64,000 nt of DNA from NCBI RefSeq assembly GCF_004125265.1, contig NZ_RDTE01000003.1, positions 3,410,001-3,474,000 on the forward strand, in the 5' to 3' direction. Positions within the stretch are counted from its first letter, which is position 1. Every line of letters begins with the position of its first letter. Below, piece after piece: positions 1 to 9,135 of this stretch. The position numbers were made by a program, and so were the translations under genes. Under the pieces are notes generated by a model that did not search any database, was not told where the DNA came from, and saw only the letters and a list, made by a program, of their open reading frames with translations. This DNA comes from Streptomyces lydicus (lineage in GTDB: Bacteria > Actinomycetota > Actinomycetes > Streptomycetales > Streptomycetaceae).

Positions 1-206
1 CATGTTCTGCCTTCCCCCGTGAATATGTGGAACATCCGGAAAATCTGCATTAACCGCAACATCTGCATCAGCTGCAGCAGCTGGATCTCCGGAACAACTG
101 TTGGAGCGGAGCCAGCGTAGACGGCACCCGTGGGACCACCGCAAGGCGGGAGGCCGGGTGCGGCGGCAGCGGCGGCAGCGGCGGCGACGGACACGTACCC
201 AAGCGG

Positions 207-235
207 CCGGGCCGCCCTCGGGGAGGACGGCCCGG
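207..235 (-). terminator. Hairpin terminator of the Ig-like repeat gene
   Basis: Two 12-nt arms (207-218 and 224-235) pair around a 5-nt loop with a single wobble that is a G.U pair on the minus-strand transcript. The hairpin starts about 40 nt beyond the stop of the 1,863-aa gene. There is no U tract, which is usual for Streptomyces terminators. The rest of positions 1-275 holds only a GCGGCA-rich low-complexity stretch (about 159-186). Confidence 0.6.
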
Positions 236-275
236 CACTGTTGGTGGTGGTTGCGGTAGTAGGGGACGGGGAGGG

Positions 276-3200
276 TCAGGGGCCCGCGAGGACGGTCTGG
301 GTGTCGGTGTCGCTGGAGCCGGTGAAGTTGGTGTCGCCGGCGTAGACCGCCGTGATGGTGTAGACGCCGGTGGTCAGCGGGGTGCTGACCGCGGCGACAC
401 CGGAGCCGTCGAGCGTGCCGGTGAGGTTGATGGTGGTCACGCCGTCGGTGATGGTGAAGTTGACCGTCCCGGTCGGGACGCCGCTGCCCGGAGCCACCGC
501 CGAGACGAATGCGAGGATCGCGACCGTGTCGCCGGAGTTGGAGGGGTCGGGGAACGAGGTGGCCGTGATGGTCGTGGCTGCCTGGCCGACGGTCTGGGTG
601 TCCGTGCCGCTGGATCCGGTGAAGTTGACATCGCCGCTGTAGGTCGCGGTGACGTTGTGGACACCGGCGTCGAGCGTGCTGGTGGTGGCGGTGGCGACTC
701 CGCCGGAGACGGTGCCGGTCAGCGTGCCGCCCCCACCACCGTCGATGACGAAGACGACCGAGCCGGTCACCGTGCCGGCACCGGGCGAGACCGGCGCCAC
801 CGTGGCGGTGAAGGTCACCGTCTGCCCGAAGACCGACGGGTCGGGCGCGGACGTGACCGTGGTGGTCGTCGACGCCTGAGCGACCGTCTGGGTGTCGGTG
901 CCGCTCGACGCCGCGAAGTTGGCGTCACCGCTGTACGTCGCGGTGACCGGGAACGTCCCCGCGTTCAGCGCGCTGGTCGTGACGCTGGTCGTCCCTCCGG
1001 AGAGGGTGCCGGTCAGCGTCGGACCGCCGGTGATGACGAAGGTGACCGTGCCGGTCGGCGTCCCCGTGCCCGGTGCGACCGGCGCCACGGTGGCCGTGAA
1101 GGTCACCGTCTCACCGACCACGGACGGGTCCGGAGCCGAGGTCACCGTGGTGGTCGTCGACGCCTGGCCGACCGTATGGGTGTCGGTGCCGCTGGAGGTG
1201 GTGAAGTTGGCGTCACCGCTGTAGGTCGCGGTGACCGTGTACGCGCCTGCGGTCACCAGGCCGGTTGAGGTCACGCTGGTGGTGCCACCGCTGAGCGTGC
1301 CGGTCAGCGTCACCGTGGTGACCCCGTCCGTCGCCACGAACACCACCGTGCCCGTTGGCGTCCCCGTGCCCGGTGCGACCGGAGCCACGGTGGCTGTGAA
1401 CGTCACCGTCTCACCGACCACGGACGGCTCCGGAGCCGAGGTCACCGTCGTGGTCGTCGACGCCTGGGTCACCGTCTGGGTGTCCGTCCCGACCGAGCCG
1501 TTGAAGTTGCCGTCACCGCTGTAGGTCGCCGTGACGGAGTACGCGCCCGCGGTCACCAGGCCACTGGTGCTGACGCTGGCGGTGCCGCCGCTGAGCGTGC
1601 CGGTCAGCGTCACCGTGGTGACCCCGTCGGTGACCACGAACGCCACCGTGCCGGTCGGCGTACCCGTGCCGGGTGCGACCGGCGCCACCGTCGCCGTGAA
1701 CGTCACCGGCTCACCCACCACGGAGGGATCCGGCGACGAGGTCACCGTGGTGGTCGTCGAGGCCTGGGTCACCGTCTGGGTGTCGGTGCCGCTGGAGGTG
1801 GTGAAGTTGGCGTCACCGCTGTAGGTCGCGGTGACCGTGTACGCGCCTGCGGTCACCAGGCCGTTGGTGGTCACGCTGGTCGTGCCACCGCTGAGCGTCC
1901 CGGTCAGCGTCACCGTGGTAACCCCGTCTGTCGCCACGAACACCACCGTGCCCGTTGGCGTCCCCGCACCCGGCGCGACCGCCGCCACGGTGGCCGTGAA
2001 GGTCACCGACTGACCCACCACCGACGGGTCGGGCGAGGACGAGACCGTGGTGGTCGTCGACGCCTGGCCAACCGTCTGCGTGTCCGTACCGCTGGAGGTG
2101 GTGAAGTTGGCGTCACCGCTGTAGGTCGCCGTGACCGTGTACGCGCCCGCGGTCACCAGGCCCGTGGTGCTCACGCTGGTCGTGCCACCGCTGAGCGTCC
2201 CGGTCAGCGTCACTGTGGTAACCCCGTCGGTGGCCACGAAGGTCACCGTGCCGGTCGGCGTACCTGCCCCCGGCGCAACCGGTGCGACCGTCGCCGTGAA
2301 GGTCACCGACTCGCCGACCACTGACGGGTCCGGCGACGAGGTCACCGTGGTCGTGGTCGACGCCTGGCCGACTGTCTGGGTGTCCGTACCGACCGAGCCC
2401 GTGAAGCTCGCGTCACCGCTGTACGTGGCCGTGACCACGTACGCGCCCGCGGTCACCAGACCGTTGGTGGTCACACTGGTGGTGCCACCGCTGAGCGTCC
2501 CGGTCAGCGTCACCGTGGTGACCCCGTCCGTCGCCACGAACACCACTGTCCCCGACGGCGTCCCCGCGCCCGGCGCAACCGGAGCCACGGTGGCCGTGAA
2601 GGTCACCGACTGGCCGACAACCGACGGATCGGGTGAGGACGAGACCGTGGTGGTGGTCGCTGCCTGGTTGACCGTCTGGGTGTCCGTACCGACCGAACCC
2701 GTGAAGTTGCCGTCACCGCTGTAGGTCGCCGTGACCGTGTGCGTCCCGACGCTCAAGGCGTTCGTCGTGACGCTCGCCGTGCCCCCGGACAGCGTGCCGG
2801 TCAGCGTCGGGCCCCCGGAGATCACAAAAGTCACCGTGCCGGTCGGCGTCCCCGCGCCCGGCGCGACCGGAGCCACCGTCGCCGTGAACGTCACCGGCTG
2901 CCCGACAACCGACGGATCGGGCGAGGACGTGACCGTGGTGGTCGTCGACGCCTGGCCGACCGTCTGGGTGTCCGTACCGACCGAACCCGTGAAGCTCGCG
3001 TCACCGCTGTACGTCGCCGTGACCGTGTAAACGCCCGCCGTCACCAGACCATTGGTGGTCACGCTGGTCGTGCCGCCGCTCAGCGTGCCGGTCAGCGTCA
3101 CCGTGGTCACGCCGTCCGTCGCCACGAACGTCACCGTGCCGGTCGGCGTCCCCGCGCCCGGCGCGACCGGAGCCACCGTCGCCGTGAACGTCACCGGCTG

Positions 3201-5867
3201 CCCGACAACCGACGGATCGGGCGAGGACGAGACCGTGGTGGTCGTCGACGCCTGGCCGACCGTCTGCGTGTCCGTACCGACCGAACCCGTGAAGTTTGCG
3301 TCACCGCTGTAGGTCGCCGTGACCGTGTGCGATCCCACGCTCAGCGCACTCGTCGTGACGCTCGCCGTGCCCCCGGACAATGTGCCGGTCAGCGTCGGGC
3401 CCCCGGAGATCACGAAAGTCACCGTGCCGGTCGGCGTCCCCGCGCCCGGCGCGACCGGAGCCACCGTCGCCGTGAACGTCACCGGCTGGCCGAAGACCGA
3501 CGGGTCCGGCGAGGACGTGACCGTGGTGGTCGTCGATGCCTGGTTGACGGTCTGGGTGTCGGTACCGACCGAGCCGGCGAAGTTGGCGTCGCCGCTGTAA
3601 GTGGCGGTGACCGTGTGGCTGCCGGCGCTCAGGGCGCTGGTGGTGACGCTCGCCGTGCCCCCGGAGAGGGTGCCGGTCAGGGTCGGGCCGCCGCTGATGA
3701 CGAAGGTGACCGTGCCCGTCGGCGTCCCCGCACCGGGCGCGACCGGGGCCACCGTCGCCGTGAACGTCACCGGCTGCCCGACGACCGACGGGTCCGGCGA
3801 CGACGTGACCGTGGTGGTGGTCGCCGCCTGGTTGACGTTCTGGGTGTCGGTGTCGCTGGAGCCGGTGTAGTTCGCGTCGCCGCTGTAGGTCGCGGTGACG
3901 GTGTAAACGCCCGCCGTGACCAGGCCGTTGGTGCTGACCGTGGCGACGCCGGCGCCGTCGAGGGTGCCGCTGAGGCTCACGGTCGTGACGCCGTTGGTGA
4001 TGACGAAGGTGACCGTCCCGGTCGGCACCCCGCCGCCGGGGAACACCGGCCCGACGAAGGCAGTGAAGTTGACCGTCTGCCCCGTCACGGAGGGGTCGGG
4101 GAAGGAGGTGACCGTGGTGACCGTGGATGCCTGGTTGACGGTCTGGGTGTCCGTGCCGCTGGAACCGGTGAAGTTGGCGTCACCGCCGTATGTCGCCGTG
4201 ACCGTGTGCGTACCGGCGGACAGCGCGCTGGTGGTCACGCTCGCCGTGCCGCCCGAGAGCGTGCCGGTCAGCGTCGGGCCACCACTGATCACGAACGTGA
4301 CCGTGCCCGTCGGCGTCCCCGCACCCGGCGGGACCGGAGCGACCGTCGCCGTGAACGTCACCGACTGGCCGACGACCGACGGATCGGGCGAGGACGTGAC
4401 CGTGGTGGTCGTCGACGCCTGGTTGACCGTCTGGGTGTCCGTACCGACCGAGCCCGTGAAGCTGGCGTTACCGCTGTACGTGGCCGTGACCGTGTGCGTA
4501 CCGGCGGACAGCGCGCTGGTGGTCACGCTCGCCGTGCCCCCGGAGAGCGTGCCGGTCAGCGTCGGGCCACCACTGATCACGAACGTGACCGTGCCCGTCG
4601 GCGTCCCCGCACCGGGCGGAACCGGCGCCACCGTCGCCGTGAACGTCACCGGCTGCCCGACGACCGACGGGTCCGGCGACGAGGTGACCACCGTGGTCGT
4701 CGAGGCCTGCCCGACCGTGTGGGTGTCCGTGCCGCTGGAGGTATTGAAGTTGCCGTCGCCGCTGTAGGTCGCGGTGACCGTGTGCGTACCGGGGGACAGT
4801 GAGCTGGTGGTGACGCTCGCCGTGCCGCCGGAGAGCGTGCCGGTCAGCGTCGGGCCCCCGCTGATGACAAAGGTGACGGTGCCGGTCGGGGTTCCCGCGC
4901 CCGGCGGGACCGGGGCCACCGTCGCCGTGAACGTCACCGGCTGGCCGACCGCCGACGGGTCGGGTGCCGAGGTCACCGTGGTCGTCGTGGACGCCTTGCC
5001 CACGGTCTGGGTGTCCGTGCCGCTCGATCCGGCGAAGGTGCCGCTGCCGCTGTAGGTAGCCGTGACGGTATGGGAGCCCACGCTGAGGCTGCTGGTGGTG
5101 ACGCTCGCCGTGCCGCCCGAGAGCGTGGCGGTCAGCGTCGGGCCGCCGGAGATCACGAAGGTCACCGTGCCGGTCGGGGTACCGGAACCGGGCGGCACGG
5201 GGGCGACGGTCGCGGTGAAGGTCACGGCCTGTCCGAAGACCGACGGGTCGGGGGACGAGGTGACCGTGGTGGTCGTCGGCAGCAGGGTCGCCTGCACCGT
5301 TTGTGTGTCGGTACCGGAGGACGGATTGAATTGGGCATTGCCGTTGTAGGTCGCGGTGATGGCATGGGTACCGACGCTGAGACTGCTGGTGGTGACGGTT
5401 GCGGTGCCGCCCACGAGCGTGCCCGTCAGGGTGCCGCCCCCACCGCCGCCGATGACGAAGGTGACCGTACCGGTCGGGGTGCCCGCCCCGGGCGCGACCG
5501 GCGCGACGGTGGCGGTGAGGGACACCGGCTGCCCGAAGGTCGACGGGTCGGGGGACGAGGTGACGGTCGTCGTCGTCGACGCCTTGTTCACCGTTACGGA
5601 GGCCAGGCCGCTGGACGGCGAGAATTGAGCGCTGCCGTTGTAAGTCGCGGTGATGGTATGAAAACCGACGCTGAGGCTGCTGACGGTGACGGTCGCGGTG
5701 CCGCCCACGAGCGTGCCCGTCACGGTGGGCCCGCCGGTGATGACGAAGGTGACCGTGCCGGTGGGTGTCCCGAGCCCCAGCGGGATGACGGTGGCGGTCA
5801 GGGTGACCGGCTGTCCGAAGACTGCTGGATTGGGTGACGCGGATGCCAAGGTGAAGGTGGGTGCCAT
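276..5867 (-). CDS. Giant Ig-like domain repeat protein, 19 tandem repeats
   Basis: The 1,863-residue protein consists of 19 consecutive units of about 97 residues. Each opens with a TTTTVTSSPDPSVVGQ-like strand and ends near TATYSGDANFTGSSGTDTQTV, the pattern of bacterial Ig-like (Big_3_5 type) beta-sandwich domains used in surface or adhesive proteins. Units come in two types: a short one with FVISGGPTLTGTL and a longer one with FVATDGVTTVTLTGTL. They are mixed along the chain, as expected from unequal exchange. The ATG at 5867 has a GGAGGG ribosome site 7 nt upstream. The N-terminus (MAPTFTLASASPNP) begins directly in a repeat, with no signal peptide, lipobox, LPxTG or membrane anchor. Function and location are therefore unknown. 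Very low Lys/Arg and high Thr/Ser/Val content fits an extracellular fold, but how it would be exported is not visible. Confidence 0.9.
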   Translation of the reverse strand: MAPTFTLASASPNPAVFGQPVTLTATVIPLGLGTPTGTVTFVITGGPTVTGTLVGGTATVTVSSLSVGFHTITATYNGSAQFSPSSGLASVTVNKASTTTTVTSSPDPSTFGQPVSLTATVAPVAPGAGTPTGTVTFVIGGGGGGTLTGTLVGGTATVTTSSLSVGTHAITATYNGNAQFNPSSGTDTQTVQATLLPTTTTVTSSPDPSVFGQAVTFTATVAPVPPGSGTPTGTVTFVISGGPTLTATLSGGTASVTTSSLSVGSHTVTATYSGSGTFAGSSGTDTQTVGKASTTTTVTSAPDPSAVGQPVTFTATVAPVPPGAGTPTGTVTFVISGGPTLTGTLSGGTASVTTSSLSPGTHTVTATYSGDGNFNTSSGTDTHTVGQASTTTVVTSSPDPSVVGQPVTFTATVAPVPPGAGTPTGTVTFVISGGPTLTGTLSGGTASVTTSALSAGTHTVTATYSGNASFTGSVGTDTQTVNQASTTTTVTSSPDPSVVGQSVTFTATVAPVPPGAGTPTGTVTFVISGGPTLTGTLSGGTASVTTSALSAGTHTVTATYGGDANFTGSSGTDTQTVNQASTVTTVTSFPDPSVTGQTVNFTAFVGPVFPGGGVPTGTVTFVITNGVTTVSLSGTLDGAGVATVSTNGLVTAGVYTVTATYSGDANYTGSSDTDTQNVNQAATTTTVTSSPDPSVVGQPVTFTATVAPVAPGAGTPTGTVTFVISGGPTLTGTLSGGTASVTTSALSAGSHTVTATYSGDANFAGSVGTDTQTVNQASTTTTVTSSPDPSVFGQPVTFTATVAPVAPGAGTPTGTVTFVISGGPTLTGTLSGGTASVTTSALSVGSHTVTATYSGDANFTGSVGTDTQTVGQASTTTTVSSSPDPSVVGQPVTFTATVAPVAPGAGTPTGTVTFVATDGVTTVTLTGTLSGGTTSVTTNGLVTAGVYTVTATYSGDASFTGSVGTDTQTVGQASTTTTVTSSPDPSVVGQPVTFTATVAPVAPGAGTPTGTVTFVISGGPTLTGTLSGGTASVTTNALSVGTHTVTATYSGDGNFTGSVGTDTQTVNQAATTTTVSSSPDPSVVGQSVTFTATVAPVAPGAGTPSGTVVFVATDGVTTVTLTGTLSGGTTSVTTNGLVTAGAYVVTATYSGDASFTGSVGTDTQTVGQASTTTTVTSSPDPSVVGESVTFTATVAPVAPGAGTPTGTVTFVATDGVTTVTLTGTLSGGTTSVSTTGLVTAGAYTVTATYSGDANFTTSSGTDTQTVGQASTTTTVSSSPDPSVVGQSVTFTATVAAVAPGAGTPTGTVVFVATDGVTTVTLTGTLSGGTTSVTTNGLVTAGAYTVTATYSGDANFTTSSGTDTQTVTQASTTTTVTSSPDPSVVGEPVTFTATVAPVAPGTGTPTGTVAFVVTDGVTTVTLTGTLSGGTASVSTSGLVTAGAYSVTATYSGDGNFNGSVGTDTQTVTQASTTTTVTSAPEPSVVGETVTFTATVAPVAPGTGTPTGTVVFVATDGVTTVTLTGTLSGGTTSVTSTGLVTAGAYTVTATYSGDANFTTSSGTDTHTVGQASTTTTVTSAPDPSVVGETVTFTATVAPVAPGTGTPTGTVTFVITGGPTLTGTLSGGTTSVTTSALNAGTFPVTATYSGDANFAASSGTDTQTVAQASTTTTVTSAPDPSVFGQTVTFTATVAPVSPGAGTVTGSVVFVIDGGGGGTLTGTVSGGVATATTSTLDAGVHNVTATYSGDVNFTGSSGTDTQTVGQAATTITATSFPDPSNSGDTVAILAFVSAVAPGSGVPTGTVNFTITDGVTTINLTGTLDGSGVAAVSTPLTTGVYTITAVYAGDTNFTGSSDTDTQTVLAGP

Positions 5868-6416
5868 GGAATGGCCCTCCGGATAGTGATGATGGCGGGC
5901 CGTTCAGCTCCCCGTAGCTGCCTGACGTCTGCGGGAAGTGGGCATCAACCTGGGGCGCAGGATCGGTAATTACCGCCGGCGGAGATCCGCATCTGCGTAC
6001 CGATGTCCTCCGCCAGGTTGGCAACCCGCCGGTCGGTAGCACCAGTAGGCGCGTGCATCAGGGCGCCGCGCCATAGCCGTCCCGCGCATTTGCCCTGAAT
6101 GGCGCAGCGCTCAGCGGCTCGCACGGCGCCCCGCGGCGCGCGCTGCGGGGCGTGGCAGTGACCGGTGTCGGTACGGGGGACGTGCGATCAGCGCGGGGGC
6201 ATGCCCGTGAGCTGGTGCCGCACCACCTTCAATGGCGTTGCACAACGGCGCAGTTCACCGGTCCGTCGGAGCATCCGGCGTCTACGCTGGCCGACGGGTC
6301 GGGCGCCGGGCCCTTTCAGCTGTCCCTCCGTCTCCCGTCGCCCGTCCCCCGTCGCCCTGTCTCCCGTCGCCCTGTCCCCCCGTCCATCCGTTCACCGTCG
6401 GCCGGAGGAAGTGACC
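5868..6416. other. Divergent intergenic region, 549 bp
   Basis: This spacer separates the Ig-like gene (leftward) from an acetyltransferase (rightward). It contains an 8-bp inverted repeat (6127-6134 / 6145-6152) and a C/T-rich degenerate repeat of CCGTCGCCCTGT (about 6337-6384) just before the acetyltransferase ribosome site. No convincing gene or RNA is seen in it. Confidence 0.5.
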
Positions 6417-6968
6417 ATGACCGATCATGCACAGGCACCAGGACAGCTGCCCGGTGAGCTGCCCGATGGGCTGACACTGCGCCGCCCCGTCCCTGCGGAC
6501 CACCCGCGGCTCCAGGGGGCGCTGGCCGAGTGGTGGGGCGGCCTGGGTGGTGAGGCGGGCGCACGGCAGCGTCAGTTGCTCGTACCGCGCCTCTTTCTGC
6601 AGCACTTCGCCGACACCAGCTTCCTCGTCGAGCGCCAGGACCAGGCCCTGCACGCCTTCCTGATCGGCTTTCTGTCCCAGACGGACCCGGAAACCGCCTA
6701 TATCCACTTCGTGGGCGTATGCCCGCAGGGCCGACGGGACGGCATCGGCAGCGCCCTCTACGACCGTTTCTTCGCCGCGGCCCGCGCGGCCGGCCGCAGC
6801 CGGGTCCGCTGCATCACCAGCCCCAACAACCGCGACTCCATCGCGTACCACACGCGCATGGGCTTCCGGCTGGAACCGGGCGACCGGCTCGACGACCACG
6901 GCGTACCGGTGCAGGAGGATTACGACGGGCCGGGGCTCGACCGGGTGTCGTTCGTACGGGAGTTGTGA
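6417..6968 (+). CDS. GNAT family N-acetyltransferase
   Basis: This 183-residue protein has the GNAT acetyl-CoA signature QGRRDGIGSA (residues 104-113) on the motif A strand-loop-helix, followed by the motif B region ITSPNNRDSIAYHTRMGF (about 133-150). It should transfer an acetyl group to an amine of an unknown substrate in the cytoplasm. The ATG at 6417 follows GGAGG by 8 nt; a GTG lies two codons upstream at 6411. Length is normal for a single-domain GNAT. The gene stands alone, and the neighbouring spacer is repetitive. Confidence 0.88.
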   Translation: MTDHAQAPGQLPGELPDGLTLRRPVPADHPRLQGALAEWWGGLGGEAGARQRQLLVPRLFLQHFADTSFLVERQDQALHAFLIGFLSQTDPETAYIHFVGVCPQGRRDGIGSALYDRFFAAARAAGRSRVRCITSPNNRDSIAYHTRMGFRLEPGDRLDDHGVPVQEDYDGPGLDRVSFVREL

Positions 6969-6979
6969 GCCGGGGGCCC

Positions 6980-7112
6980 GCCGGTGTGAGCCAGAGCCCC
7001 GCCGGTGTGAGCCAGAGCCCCGCCGGTGTGAGCCGCCCTGAAGGACCTGGGCGACCTGGCCGACTTCAGCTATCCGGCCGACCTGGGCGACCTGGGCGAC
7101 CTGGGCGACCTG
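6980..7112. repeat. Two intergenic minisatellites, 21-bp and 9-bp units
   Basis: A 21-bp unit is repeated 2.7 times at 6980-7035. A 9-bp unit (GACCTGGGC) is repeated 3.7 times at 7080-7112, with degenerate copies from about 7044. They fill the gap between the convergent acetyltransferase and MocR genes. No coding role is apparent. Confidence 0.8.
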
Positions 7113-7135
7113 CTTTACGGCGGCCCGCATCCCCA

Positions 7136-8560
7136 CTACTCCCCCGGTGGCAGCGCCCCGAGCAAGGCGTCCACGGCGCCCGCGAAGGAGTGATCGGGCG
7201 GGGTGCCGTACGCCACTACCAGTGCGTCGCGGGAGGCCGGTGGGGCGGTCGGGGCGTGGAAGCGGCTCAGGCCCTGCAGGGCGAGGCCCTGCCGGCGGGC
7301 GGCCCGGAGGGTGGCCCGTTCGGTGCCGGGCGGGAGTTCCAGTACGGCGTGCAGGCCGGCGGCGATGCCGGAGACCCGGACATGGGGCGCGTGGTCGGCC
7401 AGGGCGGCCACCAGTTGGTCGCGGCGGCGTCGGTAGCGCAGCCGCATACCGCGCAGATGACGGTCGTAGGCGCCCGAGGACAGGAACTCGGCGAGAGTGA
7501 GCTGGTCCAGCGCCCCGGACTGCCATTCGCCGGTGGCCTTGAGGGCGAGCACCGGATCGACCAGGCGTTCCGGCAGCACCATCCAGGCCAGCCGTAGCGC
7601 GGGGGCGAGACTCTTGCTCGCGGTGCCCAGGTAGACGACGTGGTCGGGGTCGAGGCCCTGGAGGGCGCCGACCGGTTTGCGGTCGTAGCGGAATTCGCCG
7701 TCGTAGTCGTCCTCCAGGATGAACCCGCCGGTGGCGCGCGCCCAGTTGATGGCGGCCGCCCGGCGGTCGGGGTGGAGCGGTACGCCGGTGGGGAACTGGT
7801 GGGCGGGGGTCAGGAGGGCCGCGCCCACATCGTCCAGGGCGGCCGGCTCGTCGGTGCGGGCGCCGCGTTCGTCCACGGGGAGCGGGACGGTGTGCAGGCC
7901 CGCGCGGGTGAGCACGGCGCGGTGGAAGTCGAGGCCGTACGACTCGACGGCCACGCGGCCGGTGCCCAGGGCGCGGCTGAGCAGCGCCAGCCCCTGCAGG
8001 AAGCCGGCGCAGACGATGATGCGGTCGGGGTCGGCGCGTACGCCGCGGGCGCGGGCGAGGTAGTCGGCGAGGACGGTACGCAGCTCGGGGCGGCCGTGGG
8101 AGGTGTTGTAGCCGAAGGCCTCGCTGGGGGCGGCGGTCAGCGCACGGCGCGCGGCGGCCAGCCAGGCGGTGCGGGGGAAGGCGGAGACATCGGGTGTGCC
8201 CGGGGTGAGGGAGAAGCGCGGCCGGTCGGCGCGGCCGGCCGGGCCGGCACCGGGGCCACCGGCGCGCCGGGCTTCGGGCGTGGCCCGCGGCAGCAGCCTC
8301 TCGGCGACCCGGGTGCCGGAGCCCTGGCGGGCGCTGAGCCAGCCCTCGGCGACCAGTTCGGCGTAGGCGTCGGCGACGGTGTTACGGGCGATGCCGAGAT
8401 CGGCCGCGAGCGAGCGGGAGGAGGGCAGCCGGGTGCCGGGGGCCAGGCGGCCGGACCGTACCGCGTCCCGCAGCGCCCGCAGCAGCGCGGCGCGCAGACC
8501 GCCGGGGCCGGTGAGGTCCAGGTGCAGATCCCGCCCGAAAGTGGCCCAGGAATTCTCCAT
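7136..8560 (-). CDS. MocR-type PLP-dependent transcriptional regulator (copy 1)
   Basis: The 474-residue protein has an N-terminal GntR winged helix (about residues 15-87, LGIARNTVADAYAELVAEGW) fused to a fold-type I aminotransferase domain (about 115-470). The PLP site is visible as EDDYDGEF (283-290) and the Schiff-base lysine K316 in TASKS. MocR/PdxR proteins sense PLP or amino compounds and usually act on a divergently transcribed gene. Here that partner is the carboxymuconolactone decarboxylase-like gene starting 47 bp away. A close paralogue lies at 10710-12173. The two share 181 bp of perfectly identical DNA (7647-7827 here), far above their general similarity, which suggests gene conversion. 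Confidence 0.9.
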   Translation of the reverse strand: MENSWATFGRDLHLDLTGPGGLRAALLRALRDAVRSGRLAPGTRLPSSRSLAADLGIARNTVADAYAELVAEGWLSARQGSGTRVAERLLPRATPEARRAGGPGAGPAGRADRPRFSLTPGTPDVSAFPRTAWLAAARRALTAAPSEAFGYNTSHGRPELRTVLADYLARARGVRADPDRIIVCAGFLQGLALLSRALGTGRVAVESYGLDFHRAVLTRAGLHTVPLPVDERGARTDEPAALDDVGAALLTPAHQFPTGVPLHPDRRAAAINWARATGGFILEDDYDGEFRYDRKPVGALQGLDPDHVVYLGTASKSLAPALRLAWMVLPERLVDPVLALKATGEWQSGALDQLTLAEFLSSGAYDRHLRGMRLRYRRRRDQLVAALADHAPHVRVSGIAAGLHAVLELPPGTERATLRAARRQGLALQGLSRFHAPTAPPASRDALVVAYGTPPDHSFAGAVDALLGALPPGE

Positions 8561-8607
8561 GGAAATGGACCATACAGCTATGCCATTGCCGCCGTAGCGT
8601 CATAGAC
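8561..8607. promoter_or_regulatory. Divergent promoter region of MocR copy 1 and CMD copy 1
   Basis: These 47 bp must hold both divergent promoters and the probable MocR operator, so the 5' leaders are very short. The layout matches the 46-bp region at 10664-10709 between the paralogous pair. No consensus elements can be assigned with certainty. Confidence 0.5.
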
Positions 8608-9135
8608 ATGACGACACAGGCAGCTCAGCAGGCAGCACCACAGGCAGCGCAGACAGCACAGACGACACAGACGGCGCAGCCCGTACACCGCCACGGCCCC
8701 CGCCTGCCCTGGGCGAAGCTCGCGCCGGAGGTCTACAAGGCCATGATCGCGCTGGAGGTGGCGGCGAAGAAGGACCTCGACCCGTCGCTGGTCGAACTGG
8801 TCAAGATCCGTGCCTCGCAGCTCAATCACTGCGCGTTCTGCCTCGACATGCACGTCAAGGACGCCCGTGCGGCCGGCGAGACCGAGCAGCGGATTTACCT
8901 CCTCAACGCCTGGGAGGAGGCCGCAGACTTCTACTCCCCCAAGGAGCTGGCCGCCCTCGCCCTCACCGAAGCCATCACCCTGCTCACCGAGGGCTTCGTT
9001 CCCGACGCCGTCTACGACCGCGCCGCGGCCCACTTCGGCCAGGCCGAACTGGCCCACCTGATCGCGCTGATCACCACCATCAACGCCTGGAACCGCTTCG
9101 GGGTGTCCACCCGCATGGCCCCGGGCCAGGCATGA
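8608..9135 (+). CDS. Carboxymuconolactone decarboxylase-like (AhpD-fold) protein, copy 1
   Basis: The 175-residue protein has the AhpD/CMD motif NHCAFCLDMH with the redox pair C75 and C78 and H82. This is the active site of alkylhydroperoxidase-like proteins that reduce peroxides through a disulfide relay. Residues 1-27 are a Gln/Ala/Thr-rich low-complexity tail that lies outside the fold. The gene is divergent from MocR copy 1 and overlaps the next gene by 4 nt (ATGA), so the two are translationally coupled. A role in peroxide or electrophile detoxification under MocR control is inferred. Confidence 0.87.
   Translation: MTTQAAQQAAPQAAQTAQTTQTAQPVHRHGPRLPWAKLAPEVYKAMIALEVAAKKDLDPSLVELVKIRASQLNHCAFCLDMHVKDARAAGETEQRIYLLNAWEEAADFYSPKELAALALTEAITLLTEGFVPDAVYDRAAAHFGQAELAHLIALITTINAWNRFGVSTRMAPGQA

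Noticed and set aside
1..25. Possible start codon of a leftward gene (CAT at 1-3 with GGGGGAAGG upstream)
   Set aside because: Only the start codon would lie in the window, so no protein evidence exists.
649..5886. Many plus-strand open frames across the Ig-like gene, up to 687 aa
   Set aside because: They repeat with the period of the Ig-like domains and are mirror frames of a GC-rich repetitive gene without ribosome sites.
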